A DNA stretch of 64,000 bases, from positions 69,420,756 through 69,484,755 of the forward strand of contig CM060731.1 of assembly GCA_030704615.1 (NCBI GenBank), read 5' to 3'. Shown in pieces: positions 1-10,437 of this stretch. The stretch is from Takakia lepidozioides. Its lineage: Eukaryota > Streptophyta > Takakiopsida > Takakiales > Takakiaceae. Positions within the stretch are counted from its first letter, which is position 1; each line of letters starts with the position of its first letter. The translations under genes were made by a program, and so were the position numbers. The notes beneath the pieces are model-generated. The model searched no databases and was not told the DNA's origin. It was given only the letters and a program-made list of their open reading frames with translations.

Positions 1-729
1 GACCCCCACCTGCGAGCCTATGGAGGATGATGTTCTCTTCAATTACGTGGACTCGGGTCGAACTATGAAAAGGTCGATTGGTGTCCCTTGGAGAGGTGCA
101 CGGGAGAAATCTCCAGCTTTCATGCAGACTTTGGTGGAGACATGCAGCCGTCATGGTGGACGAGTGGTCGACTTGTCTATGGGCACAGGTGGGGCACTTT
201 ACATTGTGATTGACATATGGGCAGTAACCTTAGGGAAACCTGTTGTTTATTTCTCGTTCTTCTTGGATTTGCAGGAGCATGTTTTCATGCTTGCAAGAGC
301 GCCGGAAGGCACTTCTTCGGCATGGAAGCTGATACGGAGCTCTTCTCGAGCGAGCTTCGTCAGCTTGAGTCGGACACTACTTCTACCCCATCCAAAGAGG
401 GACTTCTGGAGGAGCCCGAAGCGCCTGACGAGGATCTGGACGTGGACTCCGATTTTGAGTGTGAGTAAGTTCTTCTGTAGTCGTTCAAAATATGGCATTG
501 TGTGGCAAAAAATTGCTTAACATTGTCTATATCTGGATGTTAACATCTGCAACCATTTCTCTTGTTCCTTTCCAGAGTTCTGCACCAGTCATTGAATCAG
601 CAGACACCTTTCGGATTCCAAGGATACTACATGTCCCCGAGTCCCCCTAGATCCAACCGCTTGCCGGTTTACGCGGAAGCTTGCGCACGGGTGTTATCCG
701 AACAAACACTGTATTCGCACTCTCCATAA
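1..729 (+). CDS. DNA methyltransferase-like protein, 3' part (runs off left edge)
   Basis: Unnamed gene resembling the C-terminal half of a beta-class (N6-adenine/N4-cytosine) DNA methyltransferase. The first visible exon (to 188) carries PWRGAREKSPAFMQT, like the motif X helix, then GGRVVDLSMGTG, like the SAM-binding motif I. An intron runs from GT at 189 to AG at 274. The next exon gives the second strand motif, GRHFFGMEAD. The frame stops at TAA 466-468, but a good donor (GTGAGTAAG, 461) and an acceptor (AG at 575) allow a last exon with LPVYAEACARV, ending at TAA 727-729. Splicing there is unresolved: joining 460 to 576 makes a stop, as in the paralogue at 58747-60156. Both copies share the exon order and the Cys-Glu-stop ending. 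The DPPY-type catalytic motif would lie off the window. The fold assignment is by motif reading only. Confidence 0.5.
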
Positions 730-851
730 AGGTCGTGGAAAAAAAAAACGTCATGTATGTGCTGCTGTTTCATAGATGATATTGCCTATTAACTCTGGCA
801 GTGGTTCCTCTGAAACCTCCATATTTCTTGACGGTTCAAGTACTGAGGCTC

Positions 852-857
852 AATAAA
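852..857 (+). promoter_or_regulatory. Polyadenylation signal AATAAA
   Basis: Canonical AATAAA about 120 bases after the last in-frame stop of the methyltransferase-like gene. The paralogue at the right end has the same hexamer at 60276-60281, also just past its last stop. Confidence 0.45.
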
Positions 858-1140
858 TTGTGTTTTGGCTTTGCTTCCATCCCATACTGTTTTTCAAGTT
901 CTCTGCGCGTTCCCGTAAGTACAGTTAGGGATTGCCTACGGTATTTCTTCGGAGTGCGGAATTGAAAAATGTTTGTGTGTTGGAGTGAATGTACTGCTTT
1001 GCCAAAAAAACATTTTTTCTTTTCAGATTCAGTTCTGTAGTGGGCGATCTCCTCATTCCAAAGTCAGGATCTCCCACAAAATTCATCCGCAAACCTGCCA
1101 TTGTTCTCGGCCACAAGGAATATTCATGTGGGGGGCAGTA

Positions 1141-1262
1141 AAGAGGGATAAAAATTAGGACATAGGGGGGGGGGGAAGCACGGACATAGGTAAAAGGGGG
1201 GGGGGAGCACGGTAATAGGGGTGAGAGCACGGAACCCGGTAATAGGGGGGGGGGGAGCACGG
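1141..1262. repeat. G-tract / AGCACGG repeats
   Basis: Three runs of nine or more G, each followed by A(A)GCACGG, with TAATAGGG or CATAGG between them. Period is irregular. Low-complexity expansion between the left gene and the Ty3 remnant; no coding role seen. Confidence 0.7.
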
Positions 1263-1299
1263 AATTAGGGCCTGAACACGTGGATGCTTGCTGACGTGG

Positions 1300-1352
1300 C
1301 GTGAGCATAGCCAGGCTCACAGGCTCACAGGCTCACAGGCCAGGCTCACGCG
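1300..1352. repeat. AGGCTCAC short tandem repeat
   Basis: Successive copies of (C)AGGCTCAC, bounded by GCGTGAGC on the left and GGCTCACGCGC on the right, so the block can fold on itself. The same GGCTCAC/GTGAGCC words recur near 56160-56222 and 60640-60662. Confidence 0.7.
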
Positions 1353-1605
1353 CAAGCATTCCCCCCTTCGTGGCCCCTTGGTAGCTCCATACATCTCCTA
1401 CATTGTGTACCAAAACAATGGCAAAGAAACAACTTGCACCGCGGTGCGTCCTCTGATTCACAATCCGAACAGAACCTTCCGTAGAATACACAGGAGGTGA
1501 AGGTGGCCTAAACCGCACACCTCGTCGCGTGTACCCACTAGTATCGCTAGTGCTCGAACCGGCACTGTCCCCAGCAACTAGTGGCACCTCCATGTTGACA
1601 CTCAA
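1341..1605 (-). pseudogene. Ty3 gag N-terminal fragment
   Basis: About 88 codons matching the N-terminus of the gag at 39076-40013: shared TSDTSGYTR, GVRFRPPSP and YQGATKG/YGATKG. At the CGA codon here (GYTRRGV) the other copy has TGA, so the stop there is a mutation and the true gag start lies further upstream in the family. The fragment breaks off at 1341 against the AGGCTCAC repeat. Confidence 0.6.
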
Positions 1606-1793
1606 CCGATCATGAACATGTCCCTAATCCCCTCTCCACAAGGTAACCGGGTAGAGAACCTGTTGCGGCTTATGGTTTGGAATACTAAGTTCCTAACATA
1701 GCCTACACCTGTACTTGCATGACCATAAGAATATCATGAAGATACTCCTCAAACCGTCCTCCACGAGCTTCAAAATTCGGCCTTCAAGACCAC

Positions 1794-2915
1794 ATGCCAG
1801 TCCTTAGGCAGTCCACCAGTGCCTCCACGAGTCAGCACAGGCCGTCCATAGGTCAACACGGGCCACCACAGACCAGCACAGGCCCACACAGCTCACTGGT
1901 CACAGCCGTCACAGTCCCACAGGCCACTGGGCACAGCCTGTCACAACCCCTCATCGCCCGTCACAGCTCGCCACAGCCCGTCACAGCCCCACAGGCCACA
2001 GGGCATAGCCCGCCACAGCCTATCACAGCCCCGCACAGCCCATCACAGCTCGCCACAGCCTGTCACAGCCCGCCACAGCCCGTCACAGCCCGTCACAGCC
2101 CCAAAGGCCTCAGGCACGGCCTGTCACAGCCCCTCACAGCCCGTCACAGCCCCAAAGGCCTCAGGCACGGCCTGTCACAGCCCCTCACAGCCCGTCACAG
2201 CCCCAAAGGCCTCAGGCACGGTCTGTCACAGCCCCTCACAGCCCATCACAGCCCCAAAGGCCACGGGCACGGCCTGTCACAGCCCCTCACAGCCCCTCAC
2301 AGCCCCAAAGGCCTCAGGCACGGCTTGTCACAGCCCCTCACAGCCCCGAAGGCCACGGGCACAACCTGTCACAGCCCCTCATCGCCCGTCACAGCTCGCC
2401 ATAGCCTGTCACAGCCCCACAGGCCACAGGGCACAGCCCGCCACAGTCTGTCACAGCCCCGCACAGCCCATCACAGCTCGCCACAGCCTGTCACAGCCCG
2501 TCACAGCCCCACAGGCCACTGGGCACAGCCTGTCACAGCCCCGCACAGCCCGTCACAGCCCGTCACAGGTCGCCACAGCCCCTCACAGCCCCCAAGGCCT
2601 CAGGCACGGCCTGACACAGCCCCTCACAGCCCGTCACAGCCCCAAAGGCCTCAGGCACGGCCTGTCACAGCCCCTCACAGCCCCTCACAGCCCCAAAGGC
2701 CACGGGCACAGCCTGTCACAGCCCCTCACAGCCCGTCACAGCCCCAAAGGCCTCAGGCACGGCCTATCACAGCCCCTCACAGCCCGTCACAGCCCCAAAG
2801 GCCTCAGGCACGGCCTGTCACAGCCCCTCACAGCCCGTCACAGCCCCAAAGGCCTCTCCATGGCCGCTCTGGCAGTTTAGCCATTTCTCCAAGGGGTTTA
2901 GCCACGCCAAGCTAG
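1794..2915. repeat. 51-bp minisatellite in Ty3 leader, stop-free in one frame
   Basis: Dominated by variants of a 51-bp unit (CAGCCCCTCA, CAGCCCGTCA, then CAGCCCCAAAGGCCTCAGG CACGGCCTGTCA), with shorter CACAGCC-only stretches in the first third. The unit length is a multiple of three, so a 373-codon frame stays open on the plus strand. That frame reads as a 17-residue Pro/His/Ser/Gln repeat and changes register between array halves. It lies in the untranslated leader of a minus-strand Ty3 element, so a protein is unlikely. Confidence 0.85.
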
Positions 2916-4424
2916 GGTTTGTGTCTCTTGGACTCTAGGCTTCTTTCCACCGAGCTATGGCGGCTGTGAGGAAATCAGCAAGGTATTCTTGCTCTTTCGG
3001 CTCCCACACACCACCATAGTAGCCCTAAGCCATGAGGTGGTTGCCACAAACCAAGCCTTTTTTCTCACTTAGCCTCCCCAAACACGCCACTAAACTCAAT
3101 GGCAAACAACCAAGCCCTGCTGGTTCCCAGCCCTTGTGAGCACTCATTCAAGCACTCTCCTTGGCCATAGCATCTGTCTTAGAGCCTATTCCAGCCCCCT
3201 ACACCTGCTGCTTCAAGAGTTGCGCTCCCTTCAAGCTTGAAGTTGAAACCCCAACTCACATAGGCCCTACAAGTGCTTTTGTTTCACTCCAAGTGGAAAC
3301 CAACCCTAGACCTTCCATTCTAGCTCTCTAAGGCTTGAAAACAAGAGCCTCAATGGGCTGAAGGCATGCTCCACACATGCCCCACTCTCACCATAAGAGA
3401 ATCAGCTTCTTTGCTTCATTTCTTGCACCCACAAACCTGAAAATACAAGCTTCAGCAAGCTGAAAGCATGCTCCACATGCCCTAAAGGGAAACCAGCCCC
3501 TTCTTTCCTTTCTTGCACTCCCACACCTGAAAGTGCAAGCCTTCACCAGGCTGATATCATGCTCCACACATGCATTGCCCTCACATAAGGGAAGTCAGCC
3601 CTTCCCTCTTCCTTGCTTGCCCTCCAAGCTTGAAGATGGAAGCTTCAATGAGCTGAATACATGCTCCACACATGCAACCTCTTCACACAAGAGATATCAG
3701 CCCCCTATCTTGGTTCCTTGGCTCCTTGATGCTCTCTAAGACAAGACTAAGCACTCCACAGCCCTTGCCAAGCTCCTGAAACCCTAAGGCTTACATTTCC
3801 AGCCACAAGACACTCCTCTTGTGGTGCAAGAACTTTTCTTCCAAGCTCTGAAACCCTAGGTGCACATTCCATGGCCTTGCCGCACCTCTTAGCTCCTGTT
3901 TTAGCCCCGCTCTTGCCATGGCAAGAGCCCTCATACCGCTGGAGTTTCAGATTGAAACCCCCAACTCAACATAGCCACAAATGCATTGGCTTGCATACAA
4001 GAGAAATCAGCCATCTCTCTTCACTCATACCTCCTTATGAGCTTGAAGTTGGAGCTCTCGATAACTGTGACTTACATCTAACACCCTCGCAGATCCACAT
4101 TGCTGCAGCTCCTTAACTTGGCCTGCAGCTGAAGAAGACGACCACCAGTTCACCCACTCGAGACCAGCATCTCCCCCGCTTCACACTAGAAGCCCAAACT
4201 TGGTTGCCATAGCGTTGAGCTATGCAACGCCGCTCTTCAACGTAGGCTACCCGCCTCTCTATCCATTGCAAACCTGCAACCTGTTCGCCTTTGCACTCTA
4301 TCCACTTTGGATAGGCTCATGCACGGATCCCTGCACTCTAGGCTGAACCGCTTCTCATGAAAACACAAGTGCTACAAAACAACTCGAACCTGACACTCAC
4401 AGACTCGAGCTGATCTTTCTCGAG
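2916..4424 (-). other. Ty3 leader region, non-coding
   Basis: Gene-free stretch with degenerate repeats of CTTGAAG, GCTGAA and CATGCTCCACACATGC, matching in style 41250-42550 in the other Ty3 element. Short open frames are not conserved between copies. Confidence 0.5.
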
Positions 4425-5172
4425 TGATAAAGAAGAAGAATACAAGCACAAGCTCATGCGAGCTCACAAAATTGAAGCATAAACTCATGCATATATAACC
4501 TCATCACTCAAATACAAGTCAAGCCAAGTGCACCCCACGCCATGGGGAATCCACACTACGGCGCGATGAGGCTCAACTCGAGAAAGATGAGCCTCCCGCG
4601 CTTGCCGTGAAGATAACCACTCCAGGGCCTAAATCTGCCTTGACCCCTGGATTGACACTTGGGCCAATCCCAAATGTCAATATGTAAAAGCTAGCTATTT
4701 CCTAGCTAGTTTCACACTAGTGGTAAAATAACTTGACAACTGGAATGCTGGAAACTGGACAAAAGTACAAAATACTGGAAACTGGGCTAGAGTACTGGGA
4801 ACTGGAAACAAGAGTAGTTTGAACTGGTGTTGGCGAGACTGAAGAGTGTCTAGTCTCGCCTCATATATATACTGGCTACTAGGAGGTTCCCTAAGAGGCT
4901 TCCCCAAAGGGGGTTTCTTGATGGAGAAGTTTCCAAGATTAAACAAAGGTTTCTTAATGGAGAAGTTTTCTTAAACGAAAGGGGTATCTTGATGGAGAAG
5001 TTTCTTCCAAAGGAAACTTCCTGAGCAGTTTCCCAAGTTACTCTCGGTAATTTGGTAACTAATGATAACTTATGATAAATCATGATAGATCACGGTAACT
5101 TTCGGTAATATGATAACTTGGTAACTTCTGGTATTTACCCCTGGTATGTTCCTCTGGGCTATGTCTGTGACA
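4425..5172 (-). repeat. LTR of truncated Ty3 element
   Basis: Read on minus it begins TGTCACAGAC and ends TTTATCA. Its end shares the TTATCA terminus of the LTR at 36687-37140 and the block AGTCAAGCCAAG of that family. A TATATATA tract near 4865 could be a promoter. The start is inferred from its abutment on interrupted copia sequence. The sequence after the LTR (CTCGAGAAAGATC) is not a standard initiator-Met tRNA primer site. Confidence 0.5.
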
Positions 5173-5333
5173 CCTCAATCAACGTACCAATATGTCTTCT
5201 TCTCTAAGGCTAGGGCATTGATGTCACATTCAAAAAGATCGAGAGATGTGTCTTCTTCTTCATCGGTGCTCTGGTCTCGTCCAACGTCCACTGCGTTAGC
5301 CTGTGGACGATGCGCATTAGGCGTTCCCTACTC

Positions 5334-6128
5334 TCATCGCCATTTCTTTTGCCAGCTCGGAACAGCTCCGCATGAGGTGGCCCATCTCACCACAGAAGTT
5401 ACACAATCCAAGTGTTCTTGGTCGGAAAGAGCTTCGATCGTCATTTGATGTTTGAAAGAATCTGTTTGGTTCACCGCTAGATGGACGTCGACTTTGGTAG
5501 CTAGAATGGTGGATAGAGGGGTCTTCATTCATACCATGAGAGCTTCGGAGTTATCGCTTCCTCCCATAGCCTTGCCTCTAAACGCGAGTCTGCTCTCTTC
5601 TTGCAGCAACCTACTCAAAACTTGAGCAAAAGTTGGTAGTTGCATGTTGCCGTTGAAGGACTGTAGAACCTCACTATAGATGTCGGGGAGAGTGTTGAGC
5701 ATTTTCTCGACCAAGTCTTTGCTAGCAACTGCTTCCCCGATGCTCGTGAGTTCAAACTGAATTTCTTGGATCTTTGCAAGATAATCTGCAACAGACGTAC
5801 AATCACCAAGCTTGATCATAGTTAGCTTGTCCTTTAGCAGCAAACGAGTTGCATTGTTAGGAGCCATGTACAAATCAGCAAGGTACCTCCAGCTCTGTTT
5901 TGGATCCAAAAAATATGCAATGGAAGGCATGATATGGTCTTTGACAGAAGGATTCAAAGTGGTGAGAGCTTTCACTCTCATCTTTCGCATGTTCTTAACT
6001 TGATCAGCATTCTGAGGGTCAAATGCTCTAGTGGGAGTGAGGTGATCAACGATGTCCCATAAGTCCTCTCGAAGGAGGATATTCTTGAGTCTGAATTTCC
6101 AGGTTTTGTAATTCAAAGGGCCACTCAA
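5334..6128 (-). pseudogene. Copia gag polyprotein with zinc knuckle
   Basis: Capsid-type gag: LNYKTWKFRLKNILLRED near the start, NATRLLLKDKLTMIKL in the middle, ALPD/TLPDIYS-type motifs and LLQEESR at the end. The frame then shifts (about 5529) into a segment with a CCHC knuckle, C-N-F-C-x4-H-x4-C, near 5360-5400. Further on a KTYWYVD motif, the usual lead-in to the copia protease DSGAS/DTGAS site, is followed by TGA and the Ty3 LTR. No ATG suits the very start; the frame is open upstream to about 6150. Confidence 0.75.
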
Positions 6129-6400
6129 CTTGTTGACTTCGGAGACCGGATCTTGACTGGTCTTTGGGAATGTGAAGAAAGAAAGAAAAAGAATCAGTAT
6201 TTATTGAGTAAAGAAGAAGAAAACCAAACTTGTAGTGAACGAGGACAAATGAACGCGACGGAGCTGAGCTCACGCTATGCTACTAGACACAATGATCTTT
6301 AAGGAGCTAAGCTCACTTACAGTATTCTTGGATAGGCAAAAGTGAGGGAACGGAGCTGTGCTCATGTTCTTGGACCTCAACAAACTATTCAGTCATGCTA

Positions 6401-6413
6401 GGCTCTAATACCA
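6401..6413 (-). other. Primer-binding site of minus-strand copia element
   Basis: Minus strand reads TGGTATTAGAGCC immediately after the LTR end, one mismatch from the usual initiator-Met tRNA complement TGGTATCAGAGC. Confidence 0.75.
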
Positions 6414-6602
6414 TGTTGACATTTACAGAATCACAGACTAAGTGTACATCAAATTGAATTCGAGAGTATATATACAGTTGGAGTTGCAGGCACAACTCCA
6501 TGTCATCGTAACTCAAGGGTAATCTTGCTACCTGCTAGAACCAACTAGATGGTACCATGTAAAACTGCCGGCTACTACAGGTCAGGTGTGGATAATCCAA
6601 CA
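6414..6602 (-). repeat. 5' LTR of minus-strand copia element (189 bp)
   Basis: Bounded by TGTTG and CAACA, perfect short inverted ends, with the primer-binding site directly inside. Short, as in many copia families. Confidence 0.7.
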
Positions 6603-6688
6603 TTAACAAGCACGACCCTTCTTGCCTAGAGCAAAACCTGTAACATATAGGCTGAAGGAAAATGAGAGAGCCAAACTGGCTATATCTG

Positions 6689-6893
6689 TGTTGGGACAGA
6701 CACACTCATTTTATAGCATCTAAATTCCTGATCAGATATCAGACATGTTAGTGGAGGATTATTATTTAAGACGGCACCGTCACTGCTACTGATCTCTTCT
6801 AGATTCTTGCCTTCTTCTTCTCATCTAGATTAGTATATTATTCAGTCCTCGTCTTCTTTGTATCGAGTTCAAGCTAGTGAAGCTGCTTCTTCA
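6689..6893 (+). repeat. 5' LTR of copia element (205 bp)
   Basis: TGTTGGGACAGACAC to GCTGCTTCTTCA, matching 12439-12664. The 3' copy is about 20 bp longer because of an extra CACCAT run and has scattered substitutions. Confidence 0.9.
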
Positions 6894-6907
6894 TGGTACC
6901 AGTTGAC
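6894..6907 (+). other. Putative primer-binding site
   Basis: TGGTACCAGTTGAC starts directly after the LTR. It has the TGG start expected of a tRNA 3' end complement but is not the standard initiator-Met sequence. Confidence 0.5.
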
Positions 6908-7712
6908 CGAGGCTAACAAGCTTGAGGGAACTAGCAACTATGCTATATGGACGTTCCAAATGCAGACTTTCCTGGAAAAAGAGGACATGTGGAATGTTGT
7001 CGATCCAGAGAGCAATGCGGCAGATGCAGACATGGATGAGATAGACGTGGATGAGAAGACTTGGAAGAAATGTAAGTCCAAAGCTCTCGCCATTCTACGA
7101 TTGTTAGTGAATGATCATGTCATCCCGTATATTTCGAACATCAATGATCCGAAGGACTGTTGGGACACGCTGAAGTCACTTTTTGGAACAAAGAATAATG
7201 CGATGCGTTTCATGATCAGAAACAAATTTGCCCAGCTCAAGATGGAGGAGGGCGCTTCTGTGGAGACCTTTCTGGTGGAGGTAAAGAATATGTTGAATCA
7301 ATTGGGAGAATTTGATGAGACTCCATCTGAGGACATTGTTGTGGAAACCATCATCAACGCTCTTCCAGAAAGTTTCTCAACCTTTGTCAGCGTAATTGGC
7401 AGCGAGAATGATCTTCCCACGTTCGAAGAACTCACAGGACGGCTCCAACTCGAGGAAAGCCGCCGAGCAGTCATCAACAAACGTCGTTTTAACGATGAAG
7501 AGACACTGCTGGTCAAATTTCGATCTCTACTTAGGAATCGGTGGTATAGTGGACCAAACTGTAACAATCCGAACCACAACAGTCCACGTGATGGTACCTT
7601 CCGTGGAAATTGCCACAAATGTGGCAAGCCAGGACACTGCTGGCGACAGTGTCCCACTACTAGGGGATCATTAACTCCACCCAGTTCCCAAATCGCAACA
7701 ACCAGACATTAG
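6894..7712 (+). CDS. Copia gag
   Basis: The open frame runs out of the LTR to TAG at 7710-7712 (about 270 residues). It has a copia-type capsid: SNYAIWTFQMQTFLEKEDMW near the start, an NAMRFMIRNKFAQLKM helix, ALPESF, and a terminal CCHC zinc knuckle (C-H-K-C-G-K-P-G-H-C-W-R-Q-C) near 7611-7655. Homologous in layout to the minus-strand gag at 5334-6128 but clearly a different family. Packages element RNA into virus-like particles in the cytoplasm. No convincing ATG near the LTR; translation may begin upstream. Confidence 0.85.
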   Translation, partial: WYQLTEANKLEGTSNYAIWTFQMQTFLEKEDMWNVVDPESNAADADMDEIDVDEKTWKKCKSKALAILRLLVNDHVIPYISNINDPKDCWDTLKSLFGTKNNAMRFMIRNKFAQLKMEEGASVETFLVEVKNMLNQLGEFDETPSEDIVVETIINALPESFSTFVSVIGSENDLPTFEELTGRLQLEESRRAVINKRRFNDEETLLVKFRSLLRNRWYSGPNCNNPNHNSPRDGTFRGNCHKCGKPGHCWRQCPTTRGSLTPPSSQIATTRH

Positions 7713-8610
7713 CAGTTGACCTTGGAGGAAAGAATGGCCAGGGAGTAGCAGCAGAATTTTTTGATGAAACTCTGGCCTCCATGTCTGCTGAGATGAACGG
7801 AGACCCCTGGTATCTGGACACGGGTGCTTCCAAGCATGTGACCGGGGATTCAGAGCTCATCGACAACATGAACATTCCTCCTATAGAGTCTGAAAATGTC
7901 AAGTGGAAAGTTACATCTCCGGTCTCTGTAAGAATTTGATTTCAGTTGGATCTCTAACAGACAGAGGATTCGTGTTTGACTACCGTAAATGTCCTCTTAT
8001 TGATAAGATGGGAAAAATCATGGGTAGAGGAATCAGAGATGCTCGAAATGGCTTATACAAGCTGCAAACAACATCAAACACAAATGAGATTTTGCCTTTG
8101 GAAGAATCAGATAGTGCTTTGATCAACGAGGCAACAAGTGTGGCTGATCTCTGGCACAAGAGATTAGGACATTTAAATTTTAGGGGGGTTCATCTCCTTA
8201 CATCTAAGCAGCTGGCATCAGGAGTCCCATATCTTCCTATCCTACAGTCCACGTGCAAAGGATGTTGGCCAGCTCGACAAGCAAAGTAGAGAAAGAGCAC
8301 CCAAGACCAGCAGTTCAAGAGCAACTACCATCTTGCAACTCATACTTTCCGACATCTATGGGCGATACTTTATTACATTCATATACGATTACAGCAGGTT
8401 CACCTGGCTGTATTTTCTAAAAGAAAAAAACGAGGCCTTTTTAGTGTTTCCGAAACTTCATGATCAAACGAATGGTGGAGAAACACTTCAAGAAATCCAT
8501 CGAATCTCTGCGAACTGACAGAGGAGGGGAGTTTTTGTCTGGGGAATTCCAGTCCTACCTCAATTCAGAGGGAATCACACGCCAACTCAAACAAGCACGG
8601 ACACCACACT
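7713..8610 (+). pseudogene. Copia protease and integrase N-terminal part
   Basis: In a new frame after gag come WYLDTGASKHVTG (aspartic protease active site, about 7809-7850), the GAG-pre-integrase motif LWHKRLGHLN (about 8150) with the CKGCWPARQAK zinc cysteines, then integrase core remnants: an IYDYSRFTWLYFLKEK stretch and, in a shifted frame, LRTDRGGEFLS containing a catalytic Asp. Sequence stops at the RTPH motif near 8610, where the LINE fragment starts. Frameshifts (about 7713-7903, 8290-8520) make it non-functional. Confidence 0.8.
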
Positions 8611-10437
8611 GGTTATGACATGGAGAGAAAAGGGTTGTTGGAGATGTGTTCTTGTTGCTGAGTGCCCATGCACAACGGGCCTTCCAGATGTTCCATAAGA
8701 TGGAGCATCTTAAGTCTCAAAGACTGGGCATGTAGATGCTTTGCATTTTTCCCCCTAATCATAGTTGAGCAGGATGTTTACAAAAGAAGCAGGTCAGTTA
8801 TCCTGTAAAAGTTTCCCACCAGTGGCCAAATAGTGGAGGGAGCCTTGAAATGGATGAGGCAGTGCTCCAAGGATCCTATGGAACCTATTGTGCAACATGG
8901 CAAAGCAATGCATTTGCAAAGTTCAAGAATTGGTCCACTTTTAGGACACAATTGGCCACTTGCCACAGAAACGCACTGATCTTGGCTGGTTTTGATTTCT
9001 CCCAAACAAGAGACCAGATACATTTCCAGTTCTCCCCCTCAAAGTTTTCATGACACCATTTTTTATTCCATTTTGAGTAGAGGGGTCTCGCCCGAAGTAT
9101 CGTCCTGTAGGCCCTCTTAGCTGTGAATGCAAAGAATGGCATTATGTCGTTGTCAAAAGCCCATTTCCATTCGGCTGGGTCTAACTGCAGAGAGGCTATA
9201 TTGCTTGAGCCCCATATGAGAGCAAAGGAGCAGTGTTTTAGCCAGTGCAAGGTGGGAGCCTTCGGGTTGAAGGGCTTGGCTGGGTCTTGACCAGAGACAG
9301 ACCGTTGCTGGAGAGACCGAGGTAGAGGAAAGAGAAACCGTTTGCATGGAGGAGAGGGACAGAAGGCCAGAAAAGGCGTAAGCTTGGAATTCATTATCCG
9401 CGATGTGGGAACCAGTGGACTCGGTGAGGTAGAGGACATGGAGAGGGAGAATGTCTAAAAAAACTCAATGGTGGGGAGTATGAGGGGTAGGCCCATCTCT
9501 AAGGATTAGCTTCCAGGAATCCGGGATTGATTCGATTATATTGTTTATACCCGCTTGAAGGCGGTGGGGGCCCAAAGCTAGGTGAAGGGATTGTGGGGTG
9601 CTTTCCCAAAGGTGCTCGACAGTGGAGAACCCTCACGAGTCCCATCCAGCCCAACGCTTAGCCTTGTCTTCTCTCTTCCGAGGAGGGGTTGTCAGAGTTG
9701 AGAAAGAGGTGTTGCCTTAGAGTCTCGTGGAACGAAGTGGGCTCTTGTTTGCATAGGAATGGCCTGAAACAGCCCCAAACCCTCCAGATTGAGGACCAAA
9801 GGGGAGACGACTGTGTCTTGTGGTTGAACCCCTGCACTATCCAGTGCTGAGAAGGAAACCAAATGGTGCTTTGCATAGGGGAAGAGACCGAGATGGAAGG
9901 GGCCACCATACCAACCTCCCTCCGGTCCTAAAAACCTTGGGAGCCATTTGCCTATCAAGGCCTTGATTTGTGTCCCTGGGTCTAGGACCCCTAAGCCACC
10001 CATTTTTTTGGGAGACAGATATGATGTCAAGAGACCTGATGCCTGAAGTTTTGGTCAGAGGAAGACGCTCCCCATATGAAGTTTCGGGTGATCCTTTTGA
10101 CTTTGTTTATGGTCTTGGAGTTTGGCCCCCAAGCTGATGCGAAGTACCAGATTCCGGCCTGGAGGATCTGATTGGCTGCAAGAGCCCTTCCTGTGATAGA
10201 TAGGAAAAGGGAACCCCAGGAGCTGACTTTTAAGCTTCTGTATTATAGGACCAAAGCGCTGTTCTTCTGTTAGATTAATGCCGAATGAGTGGCCCAGCAA
10301 GGTGGTGGGTTCTCCTTCCTTCAGCCAAACCAGGCCTAAATGTCCCCCCCAAGTAGGAGCAATGCCTATGGCAGATCTGGAAGTGTCTCCAACTAGCAAA
10401 GCTTTTGTCTTAGCCCAGTTGACCTTGAATCCTGATA
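8611..10437 (-). mobile_element. LINE (non-LTR) fragment, 3' part of reverse transcriptase ORF, antisense inside copia
   Basis: On minus: SGFKVNWAKTKALLVG and GEPTTLLGHSFGI (C-terminal reverse transcriptase, 10441-10055), an SYLSPKKMGGLGVLDP segment (10030-9692), then the zf-RVT region with WSLVWEKSKPAKISAFLW (9439-8885) and CLIHFKAPSTIWPLVGNF near 8800. These are typical of plant L1-type ORF2. Several frameshifts; no endonuclease or catalytic RT core. The copia sequence resumes at NPQTRRVLFSRDV, so roughly 150 integrase codons expected between RTPH and that motif are missing: this is a replacement, not a clean insertion. Confidence 0.75.

Larger units (their letters stand above)
1341..5172 (-). 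mobile_element. Truncated Ty3/gypsy element (gag start, leader, LTR)
   Basis: Read on the minus strand: LTR 5172-4425, untranslated leader 4424-1610, then the start of gag (1605-1341), where the element is cut off. It is related to the element at 39.1-42.9 kb, sharing the gag N-terminus, the CAAGGTAACCGGGTA block just upstream of gag, and leader words such as CATGCTCCACACATGC and ACAAGACACT. No pol is present. Its outer LTR end meets the copia protease codons exactly after TACGTTGAT, so it appears to have inserted into that older copia element. Confidence 0.65.
5173..6602 (-). mobile_element. Truncated Ty1/copia element (LTR, gag, start of protease)
   Basis: On the minus strand: 5' LTR 6602-6414, primer-binding site, gag, then protease cut off at its first residues by the Ty3 LTR. 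No integrase, reverse transcriptase or second LTR remains, so this is an old truncated element. Confidence 0.75.

Noticed and set aside
1794-2915. 373-codon proline/histidine-rich protein
   Set aside because: The frame is open only because the 51-bp unit lacks stops; it lies in the leader of a minus-strand retroelement.
10278-10437. N-terminal 53 codons of the long copia RT frame
   Set aside because: They are antisense to the LINE fragment, so not part of the copia protein.
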